A DNA stretch of 64,000 nt from the NCBI GenBank assembly GCA_033296885.1, contig MU864018.1, positions 18,424 to 82,423 on the forward strand, in the 5' to 3' direction. The DNA is from Triangularia verruculosa. Its lineage: Eukaryota > Ascomycota > Sordariomycetes > Sordariales > Podosporaceae. Positions 11,189-21,053 of the stretch are shown here, piece by piece. The notes beneath the pieces are model-generated. The model was not told where the DNA came from, searched no databases, and was given only the letters and a program-made list of their open reading frames with translations. Both the position numbers and the translations under genes were made by a program. Position 1 is the first letter of the stretch. Every line of letters begins with the position of its first letter.

Positions 11189-12799
11189 TCAGGCAAGGCC
11201 CAGTGACCATTTCCAGGGCATTACTCGCACCGAACAATTTCCCTTTCCGCTTCCTCCATAGTTCCCCCCCCATTGAAATCTCAGCTCCGGTTCCTCCGGG
11301 TCGTCCACATCTTCCATGTCCTGCAAGGGTTCAAAGGACTTCCCCCTGGCGTATCTCTCCCACAACGACGCCTCGCTAACCACCGGGCAGCTCCCTTTAT
11401 TGCTAAAGCTTATCTCCCGGTCTCTGATGGAACTCCAAGTAGTCTTCAACCCAATGTCCTCCCACTCTTGCTCCTTGTAGAGATACCCTGGGCCGCAAAC
11501 TCCGTCGACCTCCTCGAGTGGCCAACAATTTACTGCATACCGTCTAACGAAACCAGGCCATCCCATGAGGATGTCTAGCCCCTCTCGCGCGGGGTTAATG
11601 AAGAGGCTGTGATCGACTCGTCCCACCGGCCCCTTTGGGTAGCTGTCGAAGAGTTTCGTTTTGATCAAAGGCACAATATCTCGTACAAGGTCCGGTTCAT
11701 GGTTGGGTAGGGAGCTTGATGTCAATGAGCTCTTGCGGTATAAGTGAGTAAAGGCGCGGGCGCTGACTTCCCTGTGCCAGAACTTGTTGGGGTCAACTAC
11801 CTTGAGCACGGCCCAGCGCTCCTGGGGAAGGGGGTTTCGTTCCCAGGGTGGATTGGCGTTAAAGATCAGGGCTTGATCGCGCTGAAGGATGGCTCGCGCC
11901 TTGATGTTGGAGAAGCGGGAGACCGCGCAAGGGATGTGGATTTCGGTTTGGGTGGAAGCATCGGGGGGTAGTCTGACTTCGGGCGATGTGGTCAGTAAGC
12001 AACCAGGCTCCGGAACGTATCGCCTGCGGACAAGGGCGTGGCGGTTAGGACAGTTGGGAACAGTGCAAGTGGCCGTTTCCGGGGGGGTAAGGGGATCGGA
12101 TTCAACGGTTTTGTATCTGAACAAAGCATTCTCCCAAGTAGCTACGGTGGTGAGTGGCGTAGAAGCTGGCAGACGGCAAACACGATATCGAAAGGTACTG
12201 TGATGGTAAGGCGGGTAGTGCGAACGGGGCTCGGTGCTGTATAATTTTGTCGTCCAAAAATCTATAGTTCTGATCAAGGGCAGAAGGTGGGTCAATCTGC
12301 CGCTAAGTAAGATGTCATGCTTAACACTGCGTCCCAGGGTGACGCGAAGGACAGGCTCTGTAATTATTGGTATATCAAGAAGGAGGCTCGCTTCTCCGTC
12401 GCCGACATATTCAAAGTGGAGAAGATCAAGATGGGGGTTGATATACCCATACGTCTCTCTTTTTGTTTTGGAAATCGTATATATCGGACGTACTCCCTAC
12501 TGCGGCAGCGAATAAACGCACTTGACTTCGTTATACTGAAGCCGATAGCGGTGGTAATGTTTCAACGTCTTTGCTCGTGCTTCATAACTGATCGCTAGGG
12601 TGACGGGAGGTTGACTCTTTTCATGGAGCATTAGGGCTCGCTCGCGTTTCTGGGAAAACCGTGGGCCATAGCCGTCACTATAGTTTCGCGGTTCAAATGA
12701 GATGGTGATGGTTCTAGGTTTCCAGACTTCGCGCCAGATTTTTAAGCGTATCTCGGGCGGGAGACGTTTGGGGGTCTGTTGTCGAGACGAGGGTGCCAT
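11189..12799 (-). pseudogene. 2EXR-domain gene, array copy 4, interrupted by an in-frame TAG
   Basis: From the ATG at 12799 the frame runs RLPPEIRLKIWREVWKPRT (first E-x-R at residues 16-18), then LAISYEARAKTLKHYHRY (second E-x-R). It stops at a TAG at 12497-12499. The same frame continues without shift through GYINPHLDLLHF, IRTIDFWTTK, RYRVCRLP, AVSRFSN, RWAVLKVVDPNKFW and VDGVCGPGYLY to 11189: 536 codons in all, including the stop. No GT-AG intron of plausible length covers the TAG. The context CAG-TAG fits a C-to-T change of CAG. It is either a recent pseudogene or, less likely, two separate or readthrough products. Confidence 0.75.
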
Positions 12800-14380
12800 G
12801 TTGCCACTTGAATGTCTGAAAGCCGAGAGGCAGAAGGGGGAATGGTTCAAGAACAGTTGGGCCCGGCCGCTATTGTTAAGTTGTGGGCACATTCGGCAGG
12901 GGCGACTGGCTGCCTTTTCAAGTTGTTATTTGTGGGACACTGGATTACTTTCAAGACACTTTTACCTGGGGACCCACATGTACAAAGAGAATAAAATGGA
13001 GAGTTTAGAAGCAACATTGGATGGTCACGTTCACCGCTGTCAAGGAAGCAATTGGACAGATACTGTGCCTGTGAAGATGCTTCGAAGGCCCGGGCACCTG
13101 AAGCTTACCCCTGTACTAGCGAAATGAGCTTGCTCTCTAAGCCCTCTGGTGACTGTAATAGATGACGTGTACTTGCAGGTCGCCGCTGTTTTCAAACAGA
13201 CGTTGCTTCGTAATCTCTTCGAGTATCCGTGGCCATCTGATAGTATAGCCACTGCAAACGCTGACCAGCCAATGGCGACTATTGCTCATGGCCTCACATG
13301 CCTACCTGTACTATCCAAAATCGGCTGTTAGTTTACAAGTTTGTTTGTGAACTACAAACGGAGCCTCTTTATCAGTCGGATCAACCTACCTAGCTGATCA
13401 CAGCAAACTCCCCACGTCCCCTGCAACACTCCACATCAGTCACAGGGACATTGCGTATTACTACGCAGGTTCTAGTACCCTAAGACATGGCAACCCAATC
13501 ACAGGGCTGTAAGGTAGATGAGCTACGGCCATATCAGCACTTGCCTGGATATCCTATACCACCTGTCTCGCATGTGGCGCGACGAGGAAGAACCTCCCTA
13601 GCAATATTCCCCTTATTTACCTGGGCATTTCGTCGCTTCGCAACCTACAACAACCTGGCATCAACTACGCCTTCCACCCCCTTACACGCACGCGCGTCAG
13701 TTGCCCACTACTGTCATCTCCACCTCGACAGAACCCACAGATCTACGGGCCTCTTCCCCAGGCGCAGCACAAAATCGGATGCCACTATTCACCTCTGCCG
13801 TACCACTTGCAAAACCTCATCCAACAGACTCCACATATCCATTCGAGAACACCGCTCTATTTACGTCCAACCCCGAGTTCAGGTAGTCGTAGAGCGTGGA
13901 CTTATCTCGGGGATGTAGAATCCTCCATTTGCTTAAGAATAAATTACCCATCTACCTCTTGTTACCGCTTCTCCCTCGAATGTGCTCTTCACGAAGAAAT
14001 CTAGCCAGATTCCGAACAGGGCCCGAGTCAGAACGTTCTACTGACTTCTGGAGAAAATCACCTGCTTCCGATGGGGCGGATAGAAAAAGCCGAGGCCGGA
14101 AGAACCAGTCAACAAGGCAGAGTGCCCGGGTCTCATACCTACCTTTGGAAACAAACTTAAGGGAAGAAGTAATGTCTCTGCTCACCAAAACTCAGAAGCG
14201 ATACATGTAATACAGTATCATGTTCTTCAAATACCTGTGTCCGAAAGACAAATCGGGCCATTATTGTGCCTTTTATACAGCCTTTATTACCAACATAGCC
14301 ACCTAAGTACTCTAGGAAGCTTCAGTACCAGCCTTTCACTCTCCTGACATCAAAGTCCCTCGCCAAGTGCTCAATGCCAT
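12800..14380. other. long intergenic stretch, no gene recognised
   Basis: Several overlapping open frames of 60-145 codons occur on both strands between 13040 and 14210. None shows a recognisable domain, consistent codon pattern or convincing intron structure. A motif ACCTACCTAG lies at 13384-13393. The 5' part is the promoter of 2EXR copy 4. It may hold eroded sequence that I cannot identify. Confidence 0.4.
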
Positions 14381-15090
14381 TCAGTCACACCAATGAAACT
14401 CCCTGTTAGCTTCAACCCAATGTTCACGCTTCGCAAACCGGGTTTCCCACTCCGCCATAGCGTCCTCCCCCTCAACATCCAAACTTTCACTCCTCTTGTC
14501 CAGCGAACTATGAAGTAATCTGTCAGCCTCCACCAAATCCGGAATGGTAACAAACTCATTATTCTCGCACACCGTATAGTTGTCCTCCTCCTCTGAGTCC
14601 TCCTCTAAGTCCTCCTCTGAATCCGTCGCATCAAAACTTTCCGTCGGCTTCCCCAGCCATCTCCCACTAATCTCCATCAACCACGGCTGGCTAACCAGAG
14701 GGAACCAGCCCCTACCACAAATCGGAGACCTGTTCGAGGGACCTACTCCCACATCCTGCCACCGCTGCCTTTCATACAAATATTCCGGTCCGCACAACCC
14801 GTGGACAATCTCACTTCTATAGTACGCGCTACGCTGCCGTGGCCACCCAGCAGGGACTCTTTCCTGGTTAATGTCGTCCCCGTATTTGATCAACTTGTGG
14901 ACCATGAGTGTGATATCGCGCGGGAGTCCCACCCAGTGATCTGGATTTAACTCCGAGTCTGTCTGATTGAGGCTTGGCAACCATAAAGATCGGCGGAAAT
15001 GCCAAAAAATTGGAAAACGCTCGACTGGTGACTTCCTTGCTTACCTACCCTGAAGGCTTTTGGTCAAGAATCAGAACCTCATTCTCAGTT
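14381..15090 (-). pseudogene. 2EXR-family 3' fragment, array copy 5 (relic)
   Basis: The open frame 14381-14980 has no ATG at its start. It matches only the C-terminal third of the family: VHGLCGPEYLYERQRWQDVG, then GWFPLVSQPWLMEISG, then an acidic D/E/S-rich stretch and AKREHWVEANREFHWC. Upstream on the same strand, broken pieces of earlier family blocks can be read: an NEVLILDQKP-like piece beginning near 15089 and KEVTSRAFSNF. They are in another frame, with a TAG and a missing WVVLKVV segment between them. The 5' two thirds, including the 2EXR motifs, are absent. This is the most decayed of the five copies. Confidence 0.65.
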
Positions 15091-15487
15091 TGGTTTCAGT
15101 AGGTCACTGCAAACAGGACCTGGAGGATTGCAGGGGGCTTTATACGCTACCAGGGCCGTATCTTCTGCAATGTAGGCTATCTACCTTATCCATGCGTCTC
15201 ACTCTCAAGCTTGGACCCATGTTGTAAAGTATCTAGGTACCTTACCTAGCTTGGGTATGAGCTTGATGTAATATTTCATGTCCCCCACATGATCAGCTAT
15301 AGTGTGACACGTGCTTATTTGATTGCGTACAAGGAATATGTCGTCTCAACCGTCCCCTCGTTTCAACATAGGCAGATAGTGCCCAGTGACAACTCCCAGG
15401 CACCTAAGACAGGCGTCCTTTCAACAAGTACCTAGGTAACTACTCAGACATGGGTTTGCTGATGAATGACGTTTTCTGTCTTAATTC

Positions 15488-15826
15488 TTAATCGTAACCC
15501 TGGAAGCGCCAGGAAATAGCCATCGAGTGCTTCGGATCCGGCACAGCCCTGTTGGGGCCGCCGGCATTGCTTATTGCACCTGTGTCAAATCTTGCCGCGC
15601 CAGTCCTCCAAAAATGTGATCTACCTGCCTTATCCACATAAGTGCCGAAGAACCAGACAGAGTATGCAGGATGTGTGGCTGTATGCAAGCTTATAGGCTC
15701 TCGTTGCAGCGGTTTCAGCCACATCCTTCGCGCCATATGTACAGTCGTTATGCCCACCGTAGCGGGAACCTGGGAATCCAAACAGTCGTATATTACTGGC
15801 GTGTCAATCTTGGGCCCTGATGTCAA
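15488..15826 (-). CDS. hypothetical protein fragment, possibly a gene remnant
   Basis: An open frame of 112 codons with no good ATG near its start. Upstream, in a different frame (15804-16025), is a 73-codon reading with a strong hydrophobic segment (IAIIFVLSVLWLICSLW), so the two may be the halves of one small membrane protein separated by a frameshift. The first 15 or so codons are repeated at 16163-16209 in the same frame (TSGPKIDTP against TSGPNFDIP), with a stop in the second copy. That protein-level conservation suggests that the frame was once coding. I do not recognise the family. Confidence 0.3.
   Translation of the reverse strand: MTSGPKIDTPVIYDCLDSQVPATVGITTVHMARRMWLKPLQREPISLHTATHPAYSVWFFGTYVDKAGRSHFWRTGAARFDTGAISNAGGPNRAVPDPKHSMAISWRFQGYD
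15779..15825. repeat. 47-bp direct repeat, copy A
   Basis: Matches 16163-16209 at 40 of 47 positions without gaps, counted by eye. It begins CAAACAGTCGTATATT and ends GATGTCA in both copies. Confidence 0.6.
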
Positions 15827-16162
15827 TGTTGACCGGCCCCGGGAGCTTAATGGGCCAAGACTCCCACAGGCTACATATTAACCACAAGACGGAAAGAACG
15901 AATATTATCGCAATTACCATAGTAAATAGCCTATTTGGAAGATCGTTAAGGTACTTGGAAAGTAGAATACTAAGTATAAGTGCCTGGGTTCGAGTCCTAA
16001 GTCCACCATAACTACTGTCTTCCATATATACCTCCCATTAGCTCTTATACCTACCTACCTGTGAGAGCTAGTGGGAGCCTTTTGATCTTTCTTACAGGCC
16101 TACTGGCCAATCACAGGCCAGTATTTTAATAGCCTTACGGTGGGCCGGTTGCCACACTCCCT

Positions 16163-16209
16163 CAAACAGTCGTATATTTATGGTATGTCAAAGTTGGGCC
16201 CAGATGTCA
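16163..16209. repeat. 47-bp direct repeat, copy B
   Basis: Partner of 15779-15825. Read on the minus strand it keeps the same frame as copy A but carries a TAA. This suggests a truncated duplicate of the 15488-15826 frame. Confidence 0.6.
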
Positions 16210-16369
16210 CAACCCAGTCCCACGGGCTCCCGCTCTGGCAGGCATCAGTCACGTCGAGCCTTGAGACGACTTACCCCGCTCCCCTCCCTAAGTACCTACC
16301 TAGGTAGGCAGGTATTCAGACGAGACAAATCAATTATTGCGCTCCCTCCACATCCGACCTTCTCGCAAC

Positions 16370-18660
16370 ATGGCATCGGGACAAGCTGTCCAGACCCAAT
16401 GGGCTCTAGATACCACCGCCAGCGGAGCTTTAGCCTTCGCCCCGAAACTTGTTCAAGTAGCAACCAGCGACAATATCCAGATCCTAGCTCTAGCAGCTTG
16501 CCAGCTATTTGGGGGAACAATTGCCATGAGCCCTGCAACATGCGGCAGAATTCGGAGAGATGTCGTCCCTCCCTCTTCCAACCCGGTCCTCACCTTTGCA
16601 AAAGTCACAGTAGGCTGGTCTAGGAACGACTGCGCTACGTATTTCCGTGATTCTGAAGCTGGGCTGCGGTTTCTTGGCCTTGCTGCCGCTTTGGCCACGA
16701 CCATGGGTGCACTTGACGCGGCCAAAGCGATATCATTAATGTTGAGGGCCGTGGCAAAAGACTCTAGACATATTCCACCGACCCAGCATGTCAAAGAGTT
16801 GCTCGCAAGTCTTGAACCGAGACTCACCCGTTCCCTCTTCGCCGAAAGAGTCCTCGGTTGGCATCATATGGGGCTATCCCAACTGAATGGAAATGCCCCG
16901 TACGAGTCGTCCCACCCATCCCACGAAGGGATCGAAAAGATCGTTGAGGCTTTTCGCAAGCTCAGTCGTGTGGGAGAAGCAAGCATCAAGAAGGCCAGGA
17001 TTCAAGTGGCTGTGGAGTGTGTTCCATGGGTTATTGCCTTCACGGAATGGTGTTGGGCGTGGCTCCTTCAGTGTTCAGTAGGGATAACACCCCCTTATTG
17101 GAACCACAAGGGTCTAATGTCGACATTTTTACCGCCTCGGCTGACGACCGAAGGATAGTTGTTACCTTGGAACACGATCTCCCGGATGGCCCTGAAGAGC
17201 TCATTGCTGCTGAGGACCATCCCAAGCTATGCCTCGGGATGGTTACCGTTAGCAATTATGGCTACCTCCTGCGCCAAAAGTGGCGTATCGACGAGGACTC
17301 TCAACAACAAGGAGCAGGCCCTGCGTTGCGGGCTTTTGCTAGCTGCGTAGCTTATGCAGCCGGAAGATTTCTCAAGCAGTGCAGATTCACTAGTGATCAG
17401 GCCGATAAGGGACCTTACCACAACATTGGTATCCTAGAGGCACAGGGGGTCAAGGGACTTGAACATTGTCAGACTTCACCTTTCCATGACCCGAGTGGAA
17501 GAACTCTGGCACGAATTCTCACTCGACTTCTCTACTTGCACCAGCCCGATCATCCCATCAAAATCGAGGATAGTGAGGGCGCTGAAATTACACATATTAC
17601 AAAGCACCCTCTTGTAGCAGACTACTTCCAAAGTCTCCGGAAGACCTGCGAATGCCACGATTGCCGGAAAACCCCCTTGCTAGCCAGCGAGATCTCTCAT
17701 TACAGCCGGAACTGTTCCAAAGACACATTTCTGTACAATGTCTCCTTGCTTGTTGCAGATGCTTTAGCCATCTCATTGTTCGAATCCACAGGGGAACAAC
17801 CAGACTTGTTGCTTCGCATTGATAATCGCTCAGAGTTGCGGAACAGTCCCTTTCAAAGAGCCGTGCTTGCCGTCTCGACTAACTCAGCCGATGGTACATT
17901 CCACACTGGAGGAACCCGGTTGGTTCCCACGTGTGAAATCGAGTCAGTCATCGATTGGGCACTAGCACTAGCTGGGCACGGCGTTGAAATGTCTTCCCCT
18001 GAGTATCCAAAGTCCAGCTGGGCCATGTCCTGCTTCAAAGGTCAAGCCATTTATCCCGTCATTTTCGAGACGTGCCAAGTCAGCAAGAACGGATACCTGT
18101 CTCTTGCTCTGCTGCCTGGCGTCCTAGAGTTTGACGGTCACCGATATAGTGTCATCAGGGGCAAAAAGGCAGAACAGCTGATTCCACCAATGGGCACCAA
18201 CAAAGCACTTTCGGAACGAAAGGTTGATAGACCCCTAAACTCTCACCCCGACATCCGCCGTTTGAAGTGGACAGTGGACGCTGGCGACAGAATTCTCAAT
18301 CTCGGGGTTTCTCTTGGCCCGCCTGCCCCTTCGTCGTTCACACACGATCCCTTTAGAGTTATCAGTATTCTCGCAAACGCGTTGGTTCTTGAAAGGTGCT
18401 CTCATGATCCCTCGGAACCTCTGGAAGAGCCAAACTCCTTCTGTGGATACACTTCGCCAACCCAGCCAAGGCCTCAGCCCGGGACACATACGGTGTCTGT
18501 GGTGGCATCGGATCACGCTGAATATCTGCGATTCTACTCCCTCGCCAGCATACAGGGTCGAGCTGACAAACGGGTGGATGTCGTCGTGCGTATTGATGCT
18601 TGCTTGAGATGCTGTTTGTCTGTTTGTCGCAAAGTAGAGAGCAAGTGGCTCGTTTCTTGA
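16370..18660 (+). pseudogene. conserved fungal protein of unknown function, one-base frameshift
   Basis: The ATG at 16370 opens a frame of 228 codons with LALAACQLFGGTIAMSPA, a GLAAALATTMGALDAAKAIS segment and HPSHEGIEKIVEAFRKLSRV. At 17053 the reading must drop back one base to continue as LGVAPSVFSRDNTPLLEP and on to the stop at 18660 (about 763 residues in all). This matches, from memory, a widespread filamentous-fungal family whose members have a tryptophan/cysteine then LG-x-PPS motif at this point. It looks as though a single T was lost (TGTTTGG to TGTTGG). No intron explains it. The C-terminal part has a CxC...CxxC cluster (CECHDC) and no transmembrane domain I would trust. The function is unknown. 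Pseudogene or sequencing error are the two readings. Confidence 0.6.
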
Positions 18661-19017
18661 TAGCTGGGGGAATCAGGTACATACACTTAGCCCATATTGT
18701 AAGTGTAGTAATTCGACCTCTTATATGTGTTGCAAACAGAAATTTTAAAGTTAAATTTTGGTTTAAATGATCTACTTCAATGGTTTAGAGTTTCTTTTCA
18801 AGTGGGTTCTGGACAGAGTGTGGCACCTGCAGGAGACCAGAAGCCAGCCACATAGTGAGCCACCAGACCCACGTTCCAGCGCAGGCTACCTATAAAAGGC
18901 GGTTCATCACAAACAGCTGCAGGCATGCTTCAACCAGCAATCCCCACTAGTTTTGGTTCACTTTGCGCGCACTCCTCCTCTTCTCCTTATCACGCATCTT
19001 GCTATCATCCTGTTACC
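18661..19017. other. intergenic, promoter of the membrane-protein gene
   Basis: Contains a TATA-like element at 18891-18898. An upstream in-frame ATG at 18925 would leave only a few bases of leader, which is why the ATG at 19018 is preferred for the next gene. Confidence 0.4.
18891..18898 (+). promoter_or_regulatory. TATA-like box of the gene at 19018
   Basis: TATAAAAG, followed by a GC-rich stretch, about 125 bases before the ATG at 19018. Function is inferred from sequence and spacing. Confidence 0.45.
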
Positions 19018-19813
19018 ATGGAGGCCCAAGCTCCAATGGCGGTGGAGAACCCGATTCCACTTGCCAACTTTGACGACGGTTATGAGGACGATGTGAATGC
19101 CTCAATCATCGAGATTCAGCCTCACCAGCGGCAGAAAGCTCAAATCGGCAAAAAAGTCAAATCTGGTGTTCGGTCTTTCTTCGCTAGTACCGAAAAGTAG
19201 GACAAGTTGGTGGACTGGTTGGAGTTTGTCACACTCGCATCTGGTTATGCCCTCGTTGCGGCAACCTTGAATGTCTTTGAAGGCCGGACCCAAATTGGGA
19301 ATCGATCAAATGATCCCATCGGGTTGCTAGTTTGGGGACTTCTATTCGTGAGTCGACCGTGATGGCCTCTCTGAAATCTGGCTAATCCCGGTGGTGTGGC
19401 GGCAGGGATTCGCAACAATCGTCTTCATGGGCTTCCACGAGCTGGTCAATATTGATGCGGCAGTCGGCAGAGACGGAAAGCCAGGTGCGCGGCGTGCCCG
19501 CATGACAAGGAAGCAGTTGAGGTGCATCATGGTTGTACGGTGTGTGCTGCTTTTCATCGCGGCTTTCATGGTTCAAGGCGTTTGGGGTTGGGGGCCACTG
19601 TCATGGGTTCCTGACAAGCAGAGGGCACAGAGAGATGGCCGGACTCTCATCAAGAGCGAGAGGTCGTTGACTAGCCGCAGGTGGTTTACACTGGCTTATT
19701 GCGTTATCTGGTTTCTGGCTCTCGGGTGGCTGTCGCTGGTGGTGGACGGAATGAACAGACTGGGCGCTTTCTCCCGATCTCCTAGAAGACGATATCATGG
19801 AACACGCAAGTAG
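19018..19813 (+). pseudogene. small multi-pass membrane protein, interrupted by an in-frame TAG
   Basis: Exon 1 (19018-19347) and exon 2 (19406-19813) are joined by a 58-bp intron (GTGAGT...GCAG). Codon 61 is a TAG (19198-19200) between a charged N-terminus ending FFASTEK and the first hydrophobic segment, FVTLASGYALVAATLNVF. After the stop the frame is intact. Further hydrophobic segments are GLLVWGLLF-GFATIVFMG, VVRCVLLFIAAFMVQGVWGW and YCVIWFLALGWLSLVV, so four membrane spans are likely, with a basic loop and C-terminus. The TAG could come from CAG or TGG by a RIP-type transition. No intron removes it. I do not recognise the family. Confidence 0.6.
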
Positions 19814-20104
19814 CATTTCTCAGTATTGATACAAAGGACGGACCTGTGTAGATCAACAGCGTCGTCGTTACCGTAGGGCTGAGCTTGCAGGGATCGTCGG
19901 CAGGCTAATGGCGGGGTACCTGCGCCGCCCCGCATTTCGGACTTAACCGCGCGCCCAACCAACTGAGTGGAAGCGCCGCTGTGCTGTCAACCAACAAACG
20001 TCTAGGCCTGGGCCACTGTCTGCGACGTCACTCCATCCCACCATCGCATTGACTCTCTCCACGATCATCACCACAGCGGCTGACGCCCAAAGCGCAAGGC
20101 GACC

Positions 20105-21053
20105 ATGTACGTACCTTTTTCTGTTTCTACACTTCCCATATCGAGAGTCCTGTTTGCTCCACCCTCTTACTGCTCAATCACTAACACTCAGTTACCTTAG
20201 GATCGACCCCGCCATCCGTCTCCGCCGAGCAATCCGCTCCAACGACTCCCCCCTCGTCGCCCGCATCCTCAAATCTCACCCTCACCTCCTCCATAATCCT
20301 GACCCAGACGAGCGATTTGGATTTTCAAACACAAACCTCCACCTCGCCGCCTCGCTCGGTCACCTGCAAATATGTCGGCTGCTGATATCCCTCGGCCACG
20401 AGCGCACGAGAATAGCGGACAACAATGTCAACGATGACGACGACCAGATCACGCCGTCATTGAATGACAACCACCAAACACCACTTATGCTAGCCTCTGC
20501 TGCGGGACACACAGAAGTTGTCCATTACTTGTGCGAGTTTCACCCAGCGAGTATCGTCAGGCAGGATATACAAGGGCGGGATGCGATTATGGAAGCGTCG
20601 TTACACGGACATGACACAGTGGTGCAGTTACTACTGACGTATGCTCCCGGTGGAGCTGAGAGAGCGCTGAGGAATGCGGATCTGGACGGGAATACGGCGC
20701 TGCATTTTGCGAGCAGTAATGGGAATCTGCTGGTGCTGAGGACGTTACTGGCGGCGGGGGCGGATGCGTCGAGGAAGAATGTCTGGCAGTGGACAGCTGA
20801 GGCGTACAGTGCTACGGTACAGGCGGAGGTGTATCTGAAGGGACTGGTTTTGGAGGTTGAGAGGAGGAGGGGGTTGCGGTCACAGGAGACGACGCCACAG
20901 CAGCAAAGTCCGAAGAGAGTGAGGGAGGCGCTGGGGGTCATGGATACCAGTCCAAAGAAAGAGGTGGTGGTTAGTAAGGGCAGTCCAAGGAAAGGGTTTG
21001 CGGGGTTTATAGGTGGGGGTGTTAGATTGGTTAGGGATGGCGTTGGAGATTGA
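20105..21053 (+). CDS. avo2: ankyrin-repeat protein, TORC2 subunit Avo2-like
   Basis: Proposed structure is join(20105-20106, 20201-21053), 284 residues. The intron (20107-20200, GTACGT donor, CTAAC branch site at 20181, TTAG acceptor) lies inside the start codon: AT before it, G after it. The protein then begins MIDPAIRLRRAIRSND, the start I recall for fungal Avo2-like proteins. Ankyrin repeats cover about residues 10-210, with blocks NLHLAASLGHLQICRLLIS, TPLMLASAAGHTEVVHYL, AIMEASLHGHDTVVQLLL and TALHFASSNGNLLVLRTLLA. After them comes YSATVQAEVYLKGLV and a basic, serine-rich tail. In yeast Avo2 is a non-essential subunit of TOR complex 2. Unspliced, the ATG at 20105 gives only a 31-residue peptide ending at TAG 20198-20200. 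Confidence 0.75.

Larger units (their letters stand above)
15091..16369. other. intergenic with duplicated ORF fragment
   Basis: No solid gene. It contains a low-confidence minus-strand frame (15488-15826), a 47-bp direct repeat (15779-15825 and 16163-16209) and several CCTAGG-type motifs (15233-15249, 15429-15438, 16048-16060, 16291-16314). The 3' end is the promoter of the gene at 16370. Confidence 0.4.

Noticed and set aside
12440..12560. an intron that would remove the TAG of 2EXR copy 4
   Set aside because: No GT-AG pair at a workable distance; possible donors would give introns of about 20 bases or delete conserved residues.
13487..13918. 143-codon open frame
   Set aside because: Overlaps other frames of similar length; no domain, splice pattern or codon bias.
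15980..16000. tRNA T-arm-like sequence (GGGTTCGAGTCC)
   Set aside because: No D-arm, anticodon arm or acceptor stem can be formed around it.
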